The notes under the pieces: generated by a model
What the model was told of the DNA's origin: nothing
What the model saw: the letters and a program-made list of their open reading frames with translations, nothing else
Database searches by the model: none
In this document: piece by piece, positions 1-5,167 of the stretch
How the letters are laid out: each line of letters opens with the position of its first letter
How positions within the stretch are numbered: the first letter of the stretch is position 1
Position numbers and translations under genes: made by a program
Origin: Collinsella sp.
GTDB lineage: Bacteria; Actinomycetota; Coriobacteriia; Coriobacteriales; Coriobacteriaceae
DNA: 6,046 nucleotides
Assembly (NCBI GenBank): GCA_022728415.1
Contig: JAIJJM010000142.1
Span: forward strand, 1 to 6,046
Direction of reading: 5' to 3'

Positions 1-247
1 CGGCGGGCAGAAGCAGCGCGTGACACTTGCCGCAGCGTACTGCTCGGACGCCGAGCTCGTGGTGCTCGACGAGCCAACGAGCGGACTGGATGGGCGCGGC
101 ATGCGGGAGGTGGCTTTGTGGTGCCGTAGGCTTGCGGCGGAAGGAAAGGCAGTGGTGATTATCACCCACGATGAAATGCTAGCGCGGCTGGCGGGCGACC
201 GGAGGGTTGAGCTGGCAGCGCATGACGAAGGGAGAAAAGGAGTATGA
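1..247 (+). CDS. ECF-type ABC transporter ATPase, 3' end only
   Basis: This is the last 81 codons of an ABC ATPase whose start lies before the window; the reading frame begins at base 2. The visible part opens inside the signature motif (GGQKQR), then shows Walker B with the catalytic glutamate and D-loop (LVVLDEPTSGLD) and the switch histidine (IITHD). LDEPTSGLD and the short tail after the H-loop are typical of stand-alone importer ATPases of the CbiO/EcfA type, not of fused half-transporters. Such ATPases sit on the cytoplasmic side of a membrane EcfT protein and power uptake by an S component. The stop codon overlaps the next start (ATGA at 244-247), so the two are translationally coupled in one operon. 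The ECF assignment is inference, because the EcfT and S genes would be upstream and unseen; another importer ATPase family is possible. Confidence 0.85.
   Translation, partial: GGQKQRVTLAAAYCSDAELVVLDEPTSGLDGRGMREVALWCRRLAAEGKAVVIITHDEMLARLAGDRRVELAAHDEGRKGV
229..234 (+). promoter_or_regulatory. Ribosome binding site for the first half-transporter
   Basis: AGGGAG lies 9 nt before the ATG at 244. A second purine run, AAAAGGAG (235-242), is only 1 nt from that ATG but 10 nt from an in-frame GTG at 253, so it could serve a start three codons later. Confidence 0.5.
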
Positions 248-2058
248 GTCACGTGACTCCGCTTGACCGCATCGCGCGTCCGAGCGCGTTTTCGAAGCTG
301 TTCTACTTCATGCGGCCCGATAAAGCGCGCATGGTGCTCTCGCTTGTCCTCGCTTGCTTGGGCGAGGCGGCGGGTATGGTCCCGTACGTGGTCGTCGCCC
401 TGTTGGCTGCCGGTCTCATCGAAGGCGCGCTCACGCTCGAAACGGTAGCTCTGTTCTCGCTCGCTGCAGCAGGAGGGCAGATCCTCAAGTTCGTGCTCAC
501 GTGGCGATCGTCGATGATCAGCCATGGTATCGCCTTCAAGGCTTTGCGCACCATGCGCGAGCAGATGGCCGAGAAGATGTCGCGCGTGCCCATGGGTGTC
601 ATCGTCGACACGCCCACGGGCACGTTCAAGAACCGCTTTGTAGACAACGTGAATCAGCTGGAGGACGCCATCGCGCACTTCATGCCGGAGCTCCCGAGCA
701 ACGTGTTTGCGCCCATCCTCGCCATGACCATCGTGTTCGCCGTCGACTGGCGCATGGGGCTTGCCGGCATCGCCACGATCCCCTTGGGCGTGCTCTTCTA
801 TCTGGGCATGATGCGCGATTACAAGCCCAAGATGGCACGTTACATCAAAAGCGAGCAGGACATGAACTCCACGCTCGTGGAGTATGTCAACGGCATCCAG
901 GTGATCAAGGCGTTCGGGCGCACGGCGTCCTCCTACGGGTCGTTCTCCGATGCCGTGGCGGAATACCACGACTCCACGCTTGCGTGGTTCCGGCAGAGCT
1001 GGGTGTGGATGGCGGCGGTGCGCTCGGTCGTGCCCTGCACGTTGCTCGTTTCGCTGCCGCTTGGCGTGTGGCTGCTCTCCGTCGGGCAGATTACGCTTCC
1101 CGCCTTCATGGTGTGCATTGTCATTCCTCTGGGCTTCATCGGCGGCGTTTTGAAGTTCGCCCAGGCGGCAGGCCAGATCTCGCGTATGGATGCCTGCCTG
1201 AACGTGGTCTGGGATTTCCTCGGTGAGCCCGAGCTTGCGCGTCCCACGCAACGCGTGGAGCTACAGGGCGAGTCGTTCGCGTTCGAGGAAGTGTCGTTTT
1301 CTTACCGTGAGGGCACCGAGGTCCTGCACGACGTGAGCTTTTCCACCGAACCGGGAACGATCACGGCGATCGTCGGGCCGTCGGGCTCGGGCAAATCGAC
1401 CGTCGCCAAGCTTATGGCGGGGTTCTGGGATGCGAGCACAGGAAACATCACATTCGGCGGGGTCGACGTGAAGGACATCCCGTTCGAACAGCTCATGGAG
1501 CACATCGCGTACGTGGCGCAAGACACGTTCCTGTTCGACCGCTCCATTGCCGACAACATCCGCATGGGCAAGCCCGACGCGACCGACGCCGAGGTGGAGG
1601 CGGCGGCGCGTGCCGCAGGCGCCCACGGATTCATCAACGAGCTTCCGCAGGGCTACGCTACGCCTGCGGGCGAGGCGGGCGATCGACTTTCGGGCGGCGA
1701 GCGGCAACGCATCACCATCGCGCGCGCCATCCTGAAGGACGCATCCGTCGTCATCTTGGACGAGGCGACCGCCTACGCCGACCCCGAGAACGAGGCGCTG
1801 GTTGAGCGCGCCATCAGCAAGCTGGTTGAGGGCAAGACGCTCGTCACCATCGCGCACCGGCTCTCGACCATCATGGGCGCCGACCAGATTCTCGTCATGG
1901 ACGCGGGGCGCATCGTGGGGCGCGGGCGGCACGATGAGCTGCTGCAAAGCTGCCCGCTGTATGCCCGCATGTGGCGTGAGCATCAGGGCGCGGTAGAGGT
2001 GCTCACGGACAAAAACGTGGAAGACTGGGCGGCCATCCGCCCCGAGGAGGCGAGGTAG
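244..2058 (+). CDS. ABC half-transporter (membrane + ATPase domains), first of a pair
   Basis: This 604-aa protein has the usual length and layout of a type IV ABC half-transporter. Six hydrophobic segments lie at about residues 28-59, 66-90, 153-169, 171-190, 259-281 and 284-305. The nucleotide-binding domain follows from about 340: aromatic A-loop Y354, Walker A GPSGSGKST (378-386), Q-loop Q426, signature LSGGERQR (482-489), Walker B VVILDEAT (502-509) with catalytic E507, and switch H538. The D-loop reads AYADPEN rather than SALDPEN, a variant I associate from memory with YbtP/IrtA-like siderophore importers. There is no extra N-terminal domain. It overlaps the upstream ATPase gene by 4 nt and is followed without a gap by a second half-transporter, so it probably works as one subunit of a membrane heterodimer. 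The fold alone cannot tell import from export; a nearby metal-repressor fragment favours metallophore uptake. All catalytic residues are present. Confidence 0.93.
   Translation: MSHVTPLDRIARPSAFSKLFYFMRPDKARMVLSLVLACLGEAAGMVPYVVVALLAAGLIEGALTLETVALFSLAAAGGQILKFVLTWRSSMISHGIAFKALRTMREQMAEKMSRVPMGVIVDTPTGTFKNRFVDNVNQLEDAIAHFMPELPSNVFAPILAMTIVFAVDWRMGLAGIATIPLGVLFYLGMMRDYKPKMARYIKSEQDMNSTLVEYVNGIQVIKAFGRTASSYGSFSDAVAEYHDSTLAWFRQSWVWMAAVRSVVPCTLLVSLPLGVWLLSVGQITLPAFMVCIVIPLGFIGGVLKFAQAAGQISRMDACLNVVWDFLGEPELARPTQRVELQGESFAFEEVSFSYREGTEVLHDVSFSTEPGTITAIVGPSGSGKSTVAKLMAGFWDASTGNITFGGVDVKDIPFEQLMEHIAYVAQDTFLFDRSIADNIRMGKPDATDAEVEAAARAAGAHGFINELPQGYATPAGEAGDRLSGGERQRITIARAILKDASVVILDEATAYADPENEALVERAISKLVEGKTLVTIAHRLSTIMGADQILVMDAGRIVGRGRHDELLQSCPLYARMWREHQGAVEVLTDKNVEDWAAIRPEEAR
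2044..2050 (+). promoter_or_regulatory. Ribosome binding site for the second half-transporter
   Basis: GAGGAGG inside the last codons of the upstream gene lies 8 nt before the ATG at 2059. That ATG follows the upstream TAG (2056-2058) with no intervening base, which fixes the start and implies coupled translation. Confidence 0.75.
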
Positions 2059-3801
2059 ATGTTCGCCATCGTAAAACGCATACTCGACGTGGCGGGAAGC
2101 TTCTCGCCTGCGTCGCGACGCAGTCTCATTGTTGGCATGGTGTGCAACGTCCTAAAAGCGTTCTTAATGTCCGGGATGCTTGCCGCGGTGTGGTGGGCGC
2201 TCGAGAATCGTGACCATATGGGTGCGGATGTGGCGTTGCAGTGCCTGGGCATCCTGCTGGCGAGCGTGGCGGGCCAGTATATCTTCCAGTACCTCGTGGA
2301 CATCAAGATGGACGCCGAGGGGTTCCACATCTTCCGCGACATGCGCCTGCACGTGGGCGATCGGCTGAAGGGTGCTCCCATGGGCTATTTCTCCGAGCAG
2401 CGCCTTTCCGCCATCACCACCACGCTCACCACGACGCTGCACCAGCTGGAGGAGTTCATGACCATCTGCCTCACCGGTCTTTCGGGCGGCGTGGCGATGG
2501 CGGTCATCATGAGCTTGTATTTCATGCTGTTCGCGCCGCCGGTGGCGTTCATCACGTTCGCGGGCATCGCCATGGGGCTTGTGGTGCTCGAATGGCTGCG
2601 CCGCCGCTCCACAGCGGTGACGCGCGAGGTAACCGCCGCCCAGGAGGCCATGACCGACAAGGTGATCGAGTACGCCCGCGGGATGGCGGTGCTGCGCACG
2701 TTCGCCACGCCCGACGAGGCGCTTGCCGAGGCGAAGGCGTCTTTCGAGCAGAAGCGCCTGGCCGACTACCGTCAGGAGCAGGCGGCCCAGGGAATTCTCA
2801 AGCTCTATGTACTGGTGTTCAATCTGGCGAGCTGCGCGGTGCTGTTCGCGGCGTGCGCCCTGTACCTCACGGGCGGGCTGCCACTCTCGTGGGCGCTCAC
2901 GCTGCTCGTCGCCGCGTTCATGATCTACGGCGAGCTGATCAGCGCGAACAATAGCGCCTTTCTCACTAAGAAGATAGAGGGCGAGCTCGACCGCGTGGAC
3001 GAGGTGTGCGCGGTTCCGCGTCAGGACACGACTGACGAGCCTCTTGCGCCGCGAGGTTTCGACCTGGCGATGGACGACGTGTCGTTCGGCTACGACGACC
3101 GGCGCGTCATCGACCACGTGACGCTTCGCATCCCCGAGGGCACCTCGTGCGCCATCGTGGGGCCAAGCGGGTCGGGCAAGACCACGCTGGTGAACCTGCT
3201 CGCGCGGTTCTGGGACGTCGATGAAGGATTCGTGAGCGTGGGCGGCGCGGACGTGCGCGACGGCACGGTGGAGAGCCTACTTTCGCACATATCCCTGGTG
3301 TTCCAGAACGTGTACCTGTTCAACGACACGGTGGAGAACAACATACGGTTCGGGCGGCCGGATGCATCGCACGATGAGGTGGTCGCCACGGCGAAGCGCG
3401 CGCGATGCCACGACTTCATCGAGCGCCTTCCGCAAGGTTACGACACGGTGCTGGAAGAGGGCGGAGCCGACCTGTCGGGCGGCGAGCGGCAGCGCATATC
3501 CATTGCGCGCGCCATCATGAAGGACGCGCCCATCGTCATCCTGGATGAGGCGACCAGCTCCGTCGACCCCGAGAATGAGCATCTGCTCATGGAGGCGATC
3601 GGCGAGCTCACGCGCGGCAAGACGCTCGTCACCATCGCCCACCGCCTGAACACGGTGCGCAACGCCGGCCAGATTCTCGTCGTGGACGCCGGCCACATCG
3701 TGCAGCGCGGCACGCACGACGAGCTCATGCGTGAAGACGGGATCTACCGCCGCTTCATCCGTATGCGCGAAGAGGCGGCCGACTGGAGGCTGGGGGCATA
3801 A
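2059..3801 (+). CDS. ABC half-transporter (membrane + ATPase domains), second of a pair
   Basis: This is a 580-aa ABC half-transporter. Hydrophobic segments lie at about residues 21-48, 58-82, 136-158, 160-180, 248-271 and 275-296. The ATPase domain then shows A-loop Y345, Walker A GPSGSGKTT (368-376), Q-loop Q416, signature LSGGERQR (472-479), Walker B IVILDEAT (492-499) with catalytic E497, a canonical D-loop SSVDPENE, and switch H528. Both members of the pair therefore look able to hydrolyse ATP, unlike heterodimeric exporters with one degenerate site. The two ATPase domains are clearly similar but the membrane domains have diverged, as expected for subunits of a heterodimer. The arrangement recalls YbtP/YbtQ- and IrtA/IrtB-type siderophore importers, and also loci pairing an ECF module with two half-transporters. 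The substrate is unknown; a drug or lipid exporter is the alternative. The next gene starts 4 nt after the stop. Confidence 0.93.
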   Translation: MFAIVKRILDVAGSFSPASRRSLIVGMVCNVLKAFLMSGMLAAVWWALENRDHMGADVALQCLGILLASVAGQYIFQYLVDIKMDAEGFHIFRDMRLHVGDRLKGAPMGYFSEQRLSAITTTLTTTLHQLEEFMTICLTGLSGGVAMAVIMSLYFMLFAPPVAFITFAGIAMGLVVLEWLRRRSTAVTREVTAAQEAMTDKVIEYARGMAVLRTFATPDEALAEAKASFEQKRLADYRQEQAAQGILKLYVLVFNLASCAVLFAACALYLTGGLPLSWALTLLVAAFMIYGELISANNSAFLTKKIEGELDRVDEVCAVPRQDTTDEPLAPRGFDLAMDDVSFGYDDRRVIDHVTLRIPEGTSCAIVGPSGSGKTTLVNLLARFWDVDEGFVSVGGADVRDGTVESLLSHISLVFQNVYLFNDTVENNIRFGRPDASHDEVVATAKRARCHDFIERLPQGYDTVLEEGGADLSGGERQRISIARAIMKDAPIVILDEATSSVDPENEHLLMEAIGELTRGKTLVTIAHRLNTVRNAGQILVVDAGHIVQRGTHDELMREDGIYRRFIRMREEAADWRLGA

Positions 3802-3805
3802 ACCG

Positions 3806-3979
3806 ATGAGCAAACAGCGTTCCACGGAATCCTCGGAGGACTACCTGGAGGCCATCCTGCGCATCCGCTCCGAGCGCGGTTCCTGCCACAACGTGGACAT
3901 AGCGTGCCTGCTGGGCTACTCCAAGGCGAGCGTCACCAAGGCGCTGGCGGGCCTGTCCACCGCCGGGCTCGCCGAGTGA
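3806..3979 (+). pseudogene. Truncated DtxR/MntR-family metal-dependent repressor (first 57 residues)
   Basis: The ATG at 3806 opens a frame of 57 codons ending at TGA 3977-3979. The product has the N-terminal winged-helix pattern of the DtxR/MntR family: SSEDYLEAIL (9-18), then VDIACLLGYSKASVTKAL (30-47), which is the helix-turn-helix with its recognition helix, then LSTAGLAE. The family normally runs to about 120-230 residues, adding the wing, a dimerisation and metal-binding domain and sometimes an SH3-like domain; all are missing. The stop codon comes from insertion-sequence DNA joined directly after GLAE. Without dimerisation and metal sites the fragment cannot be a normal Fe2+/Mn2+-responsive repressor. 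It lies 4 nt after the half-transporter gene, so it was probably the operon's own regulator. The ribosome site is weak: GGGGG (3792-3796) is 9 nt away and GGAGG (3785-3789) is 16 nt away. Confidence 0.85.
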
Positions 3980-4276
3980 ATCCTGAAGTTGTCGTACCGG
4001 TGCACGTAGTCCGAGAGCTTGGCCCGGAGCTCGCGCGTCGTTCCGAACGCCTCGCGGCGGGCGAGCTCGGCCCTCGATATCCCGTCGGCCGACTCGTCGA
4101 CGGCGTTGTCGTGGGGGCGGCCCTTTGCCGACAGCGATCTCTCTACGCCGAAGGCCTCGAGCATCAGGTCGATCTCGGCGTTGTCGAACTCGCTGCCGCG
4201 GTCCGTGTGGAATACCTCGATGCCCGCGCTGCGCCGATATGGGGTAGCGGCCCCCGTTGGCCGCCATGGCCCTCAC
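3977..4276 (-). pseudogene. IS3-family transposase orfB, internally deleted and 3'-truncated
   Basis: OrfB should be the roughly 280-aa DDE integrase. What remains is two pieces in different frames. The N-terminal piece lies in the -1 frame relative to orfA, from a GTG at 4276 that overlaps the orfA stop (GTGA), and reads AMAANGGRYPISAQ. At about 4223-4233 the sequence jumps to the C-terminal part in the orfA frame: AGIEVFHTDRGSEFD with the second catalytic Asp (codon 4201-4203), then GRPHDNAVDES with the catalytic Glu (codon 4093-4095), then AKLSDYVHRYDNFRIHS. Most of the protein between, including the first catalytic Asp, is absent. The usual last 15-20 residues (TLGY.SP.E-like) are also missing where the repressor fragment begins. 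No active transposase can be made. Confidence 0.82.
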
Positions 4277-4603
4277 TTCCGAGCGTATACCGGCGCCGCT
4301 CGTCTTAAGATGTCGACCTCCATCCGGAGCCTGCGGTTCTCGCGCTCGGGCTCCAGGATCCGGTTCTGCTCGGGCGTGCGGTTGTCCGCGGCGCGCGGCG
4401 AGCCGGTCGCGTTTATCGACTTGATCCACCTCTCCACGGTGCTCTTGCCGAGGTCGCACTCGTCCATGGCCTCGCGCCCGGGCTTGCCGGCGTTGTAGAG
4501 GCCGACTACCTTCCTCTTGAACTCGTCGGTGAAATGCCTCGGTCTGGGGCCGGTCGAGGCCGAGCCCCCAGTCCGGCTGGGGTAGCATGTCGCTGCGGGC
4601 CAC
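4273..4603 (-). pseudogene. IS3-family transposase orfA, frameshifted
   Basis: The natural start is probably the GTG at 4603, preceded by AAAGGAAAGA. It reads VARSDMLPQPDWG and then leaves frame. The next frame continues with SASTGPRPRHFTDEFKRKVV, the classic IS3 orfA N-terminus, followed by LYNAGKPGREAMDECDLGKS (helix-turn-helix) and a heptad-rich C-terminus (NRRLRMEVDILRRAAPVYARK without its first residues in other family members) ending at TGA 4273-4275. The two frames differ by one base and meet at a run of five G on the - strand (C5 at 4565-4569), so a single inserted G explains the break. In the downstream frame the first ATG is only at 4467, inside the helix-turn-helix. OrfA normally binds the IS ends and joins orfB by -1 frameshifting. 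A sequencing indel in the homopolymer is the alternative. Confidence 0.8.
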
Positions 4604-4628
4604 TGTCTTTCCTTTCGTCGAATATCTA

Positions 4629-4652
4629 TCTAGGCGCTGACGATTCTAGGCG
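4629..4652. repeat. Short direct repeat TCTAGGCG (two copies)
   Basis: TCTAGGCG occurs at 4629-4636 and again at 4645-4652, between the orfA start and the likely outer end of the insertion sequence. It may be part of the element's end structure or chance; eight bases is weak evidence. Confidence 0.35.
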
Positions 4653-4698
4653 ATGGCCCTCTCTTGCTTCTTACACCTCGATTGTGCGCGCTACCCCC

Positions 4699-4733
4699 AG
4701 CGGGCCCGGATCGAGCGATTCGGGCCCGCTTTT
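4699..4733 (+). terminator. Rho-independent terminator, GC-rich hairpin
   Basis: AGCGGGCCCG (4699-4708) and CGGGCCCGCT (4721-4730) form a perfect 10-bp stem around a 12-nt loop, followed by TTT. The flanking CCCC and GGGG (4694-4697 and 4734-4737) could extend pairing past the U run. On the other strand no T run follows, so it points rightward. No intact + strand gene lies just upstream, so it is probably the original terminator of the transport/repressor operon or of a lost gene. It would also insulate nadA from upstream reading. Confidence 0.7.
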
Positions 4734-4752
4734 GGGGCCTGCCGGAAACCCG

Positions 4753-4961
4753 GTGGTCAAAAAGGGCCAAATATGAGTACTGTTACCAGTTTAGTGGCAG
4801 CCAAATGGCCTCAAAAATCGGTGCCAGAGGCCAAAGGTGCATCGATTTTCGTTCTTCAGAGTCGCGATCGGGCTCCAAACAAGGCGATTTTGCTGCTCTG
4901 GACCGGAAAATTGCTGCTACTAATTTGGTGACAGTACTCATATTTGGCCCTTTTTGACCAC
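4753..4961. repeat. MITE-like element with 49-nt terminal inverted repeats
   Basis: The left arm (4753-4801) and right arm (4913-4961) are reverse complements at 45 of 49 positions. The outermost 31 bases match perfectly, beginning GTGGTCAAAAAGGGCC. The 111-nt interior has no convincing gene but contains smaller inverted pairs: GGCCTC 4807-4812 with GAGGCC 4827-4832, and AAAATCG 4814-4820 with CGATTTT 4843-4849. It is more AT-rich than the genes. The size, long terminal repeats and lack of coding sequence fit a miniature inverted-repeat element or a dispersed intergenic repeat. I see no clear target-site duplication. Short open frames through it read the same peptide from both ends, a by-product of the symmetry. 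Confidence 0.75.
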
Positions 4962-4994
4962 TGCCCCTTGGTCCAGGACAAAACGGGCTGCTCG

Positions 4995-5063
4995 AATCTT
5001 GGGGCGGGTCCATTTTCGACTATCCTCAGCTTGCCAGTTCGAAAATGGACCCGCCCCAAGATT
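4995..5063. repeat. 25-bp perfect inverted repeat with 19-nt loop
   Basis: The left arm 4995-5019 (starting AATCTTGGGGCGGGTCC) and right arm 5039-5063 (ending GCCCCAAGATT) are exact reverse complements, separated by 5020-5038. No T run follows the stem on either strand, so it is not a typical terminator. It starts 33 nt after the MITE-like element and may be a second intergenic repeat family. A further partial copy of its outer end (CCCCAAGATTCG, 5137-5148) lies just before nadA. Confidence 0.8.
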
Positions 5064-5082
5064 GAATCTTTATTCCAACTTT

Positions 5083-5126
5083 ACACCTGGCTTTACAGCT
5101 GTCTTGTCAGCTGTAAAGCCAGGTGT
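5083..5126. promoter_or_regulatory. 19-bp perfect palindrome, putative repressor operator for nadA
   Basis: ACACCTGGCTTTACAGCTG (5083-5101) is exactly mirrored at 5108-5126 around TCTTGT. It overlaps the -35 box and whole spacer of the predicted nadA promoter and stops at the -10, so it lies upstream of the likely transcription start and would act as DNA. The core ACAGCTGTCTTGTCAGCTGT resembles, as I recall it, the palindrome bound by the niacin-responsive repressor NiaR (YrxA) before NAD genes in Firmicutes; that match is from memory and unverified. NrtR or another repressor is possible. Confidence 0.5.
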
Positions 5127-5132
5127 CATACT
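5104..5132 (+). promoter_or_regulatory. Predicted sigma-70-type promoter of nadA
   Basis: -35 TTGTCA (5104-5109, 5 of 6 to consensus), a 17-nt spacer, and -10 CATACT (5127-5132, 4 of 6), with TG at 5124-5125 giving an extended -10. The start would fall near 5139, leaving a leader of about 28 nt that holds the ribosome site. The ideal spacing and the position before an intact gene support it. Confidence 0.55.
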
Positions 5133-5154
5133 AAAGCCCCAAGATTCGCCAAAA

Positions 5155-5162
5155 GAGAGGGG
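5155..5162 (+). promoter_or_regulatory. Ribosome binding site of nadA
   Basis: GAGAGGGG ends 5 nt before the ATG at 5168. This supports that start over the in-frame ATG at 5186 (Met7), which has no purine run at a suitable distance. Confidence 0.65.
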
Positions 5163-5167
5163 CCTTG

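Larger units (their letters stand above)
3977..4675 (-). mobile_element. Degenerate IS3-family insertion sequence remnant
   Basis: Read on the - strand, the element has the IS3 order: orfA with helix-turn-helix and leucine-zipper region, then orfB in the -1 frame with DDE integrase motifs. It is damaged in three places (see orfA and orfB). The lower edge is firm: sequence changes from repressor coding to transposase codons (antisense of NFRIHS) at about 3977, well before the expected orfB end, so that inverted repeat is lost. The upper edge is a guess. An IS3-like TGT at 4675, read on the - strand, lies 72 nt before the orfA start, a normal leader length. No partner inverted repeat or target duplication remains to confirm it. 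Confidence 0.75.

Noticed and set aside
2164..3117. A 317-codon open frame antisense to the second half-transporter
   Set aside because: It is composed of His/Arg/Gly-rich filler with no domain, and lies opposite a gene with complete ABC motifs; it is a shadow of GC-biased codons.
3755..4603. A long (282-codon) open frame on the - strand across the repressor, the insertion sequence and the end of the half-transporter gene
   Set aside because: Its sequence is Arg/Pro/Gly-rich and low in complexity, as expected for a shifted frame of GC-rich DNA. The recognisable orfA and orfB motifs lie mainly in another frame; only its first residues and a short orfB N-terminal stretch are genuine.
4676..4776. 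Remainder of the repressor gene beyond the insertion sequence
   Set aside because: All three forward frames were read; none shows the wing, dimerisation or metal-binding residues of the DtxR family.
4653..5059. Several small open frames of about 65-95 codons on both strands in the repeat region
   Set aside because: They run through inverted repeats, giving the same peptide from both arms, have no convincing ribosome sites and match no family I know.
5083..5126. Reading the palindrome before nadA as an intrinsic terminator or riboswitch
   Set aside because: No T run follows on either strand, and the best promoter lies within and just after it, so it would not be transcribed from that promoter.
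4753..5126. A CRISPR array
   Set aside because: The repeats are inverted pairs of different sequence, not regularly spaced direct repeats with unique spacers.
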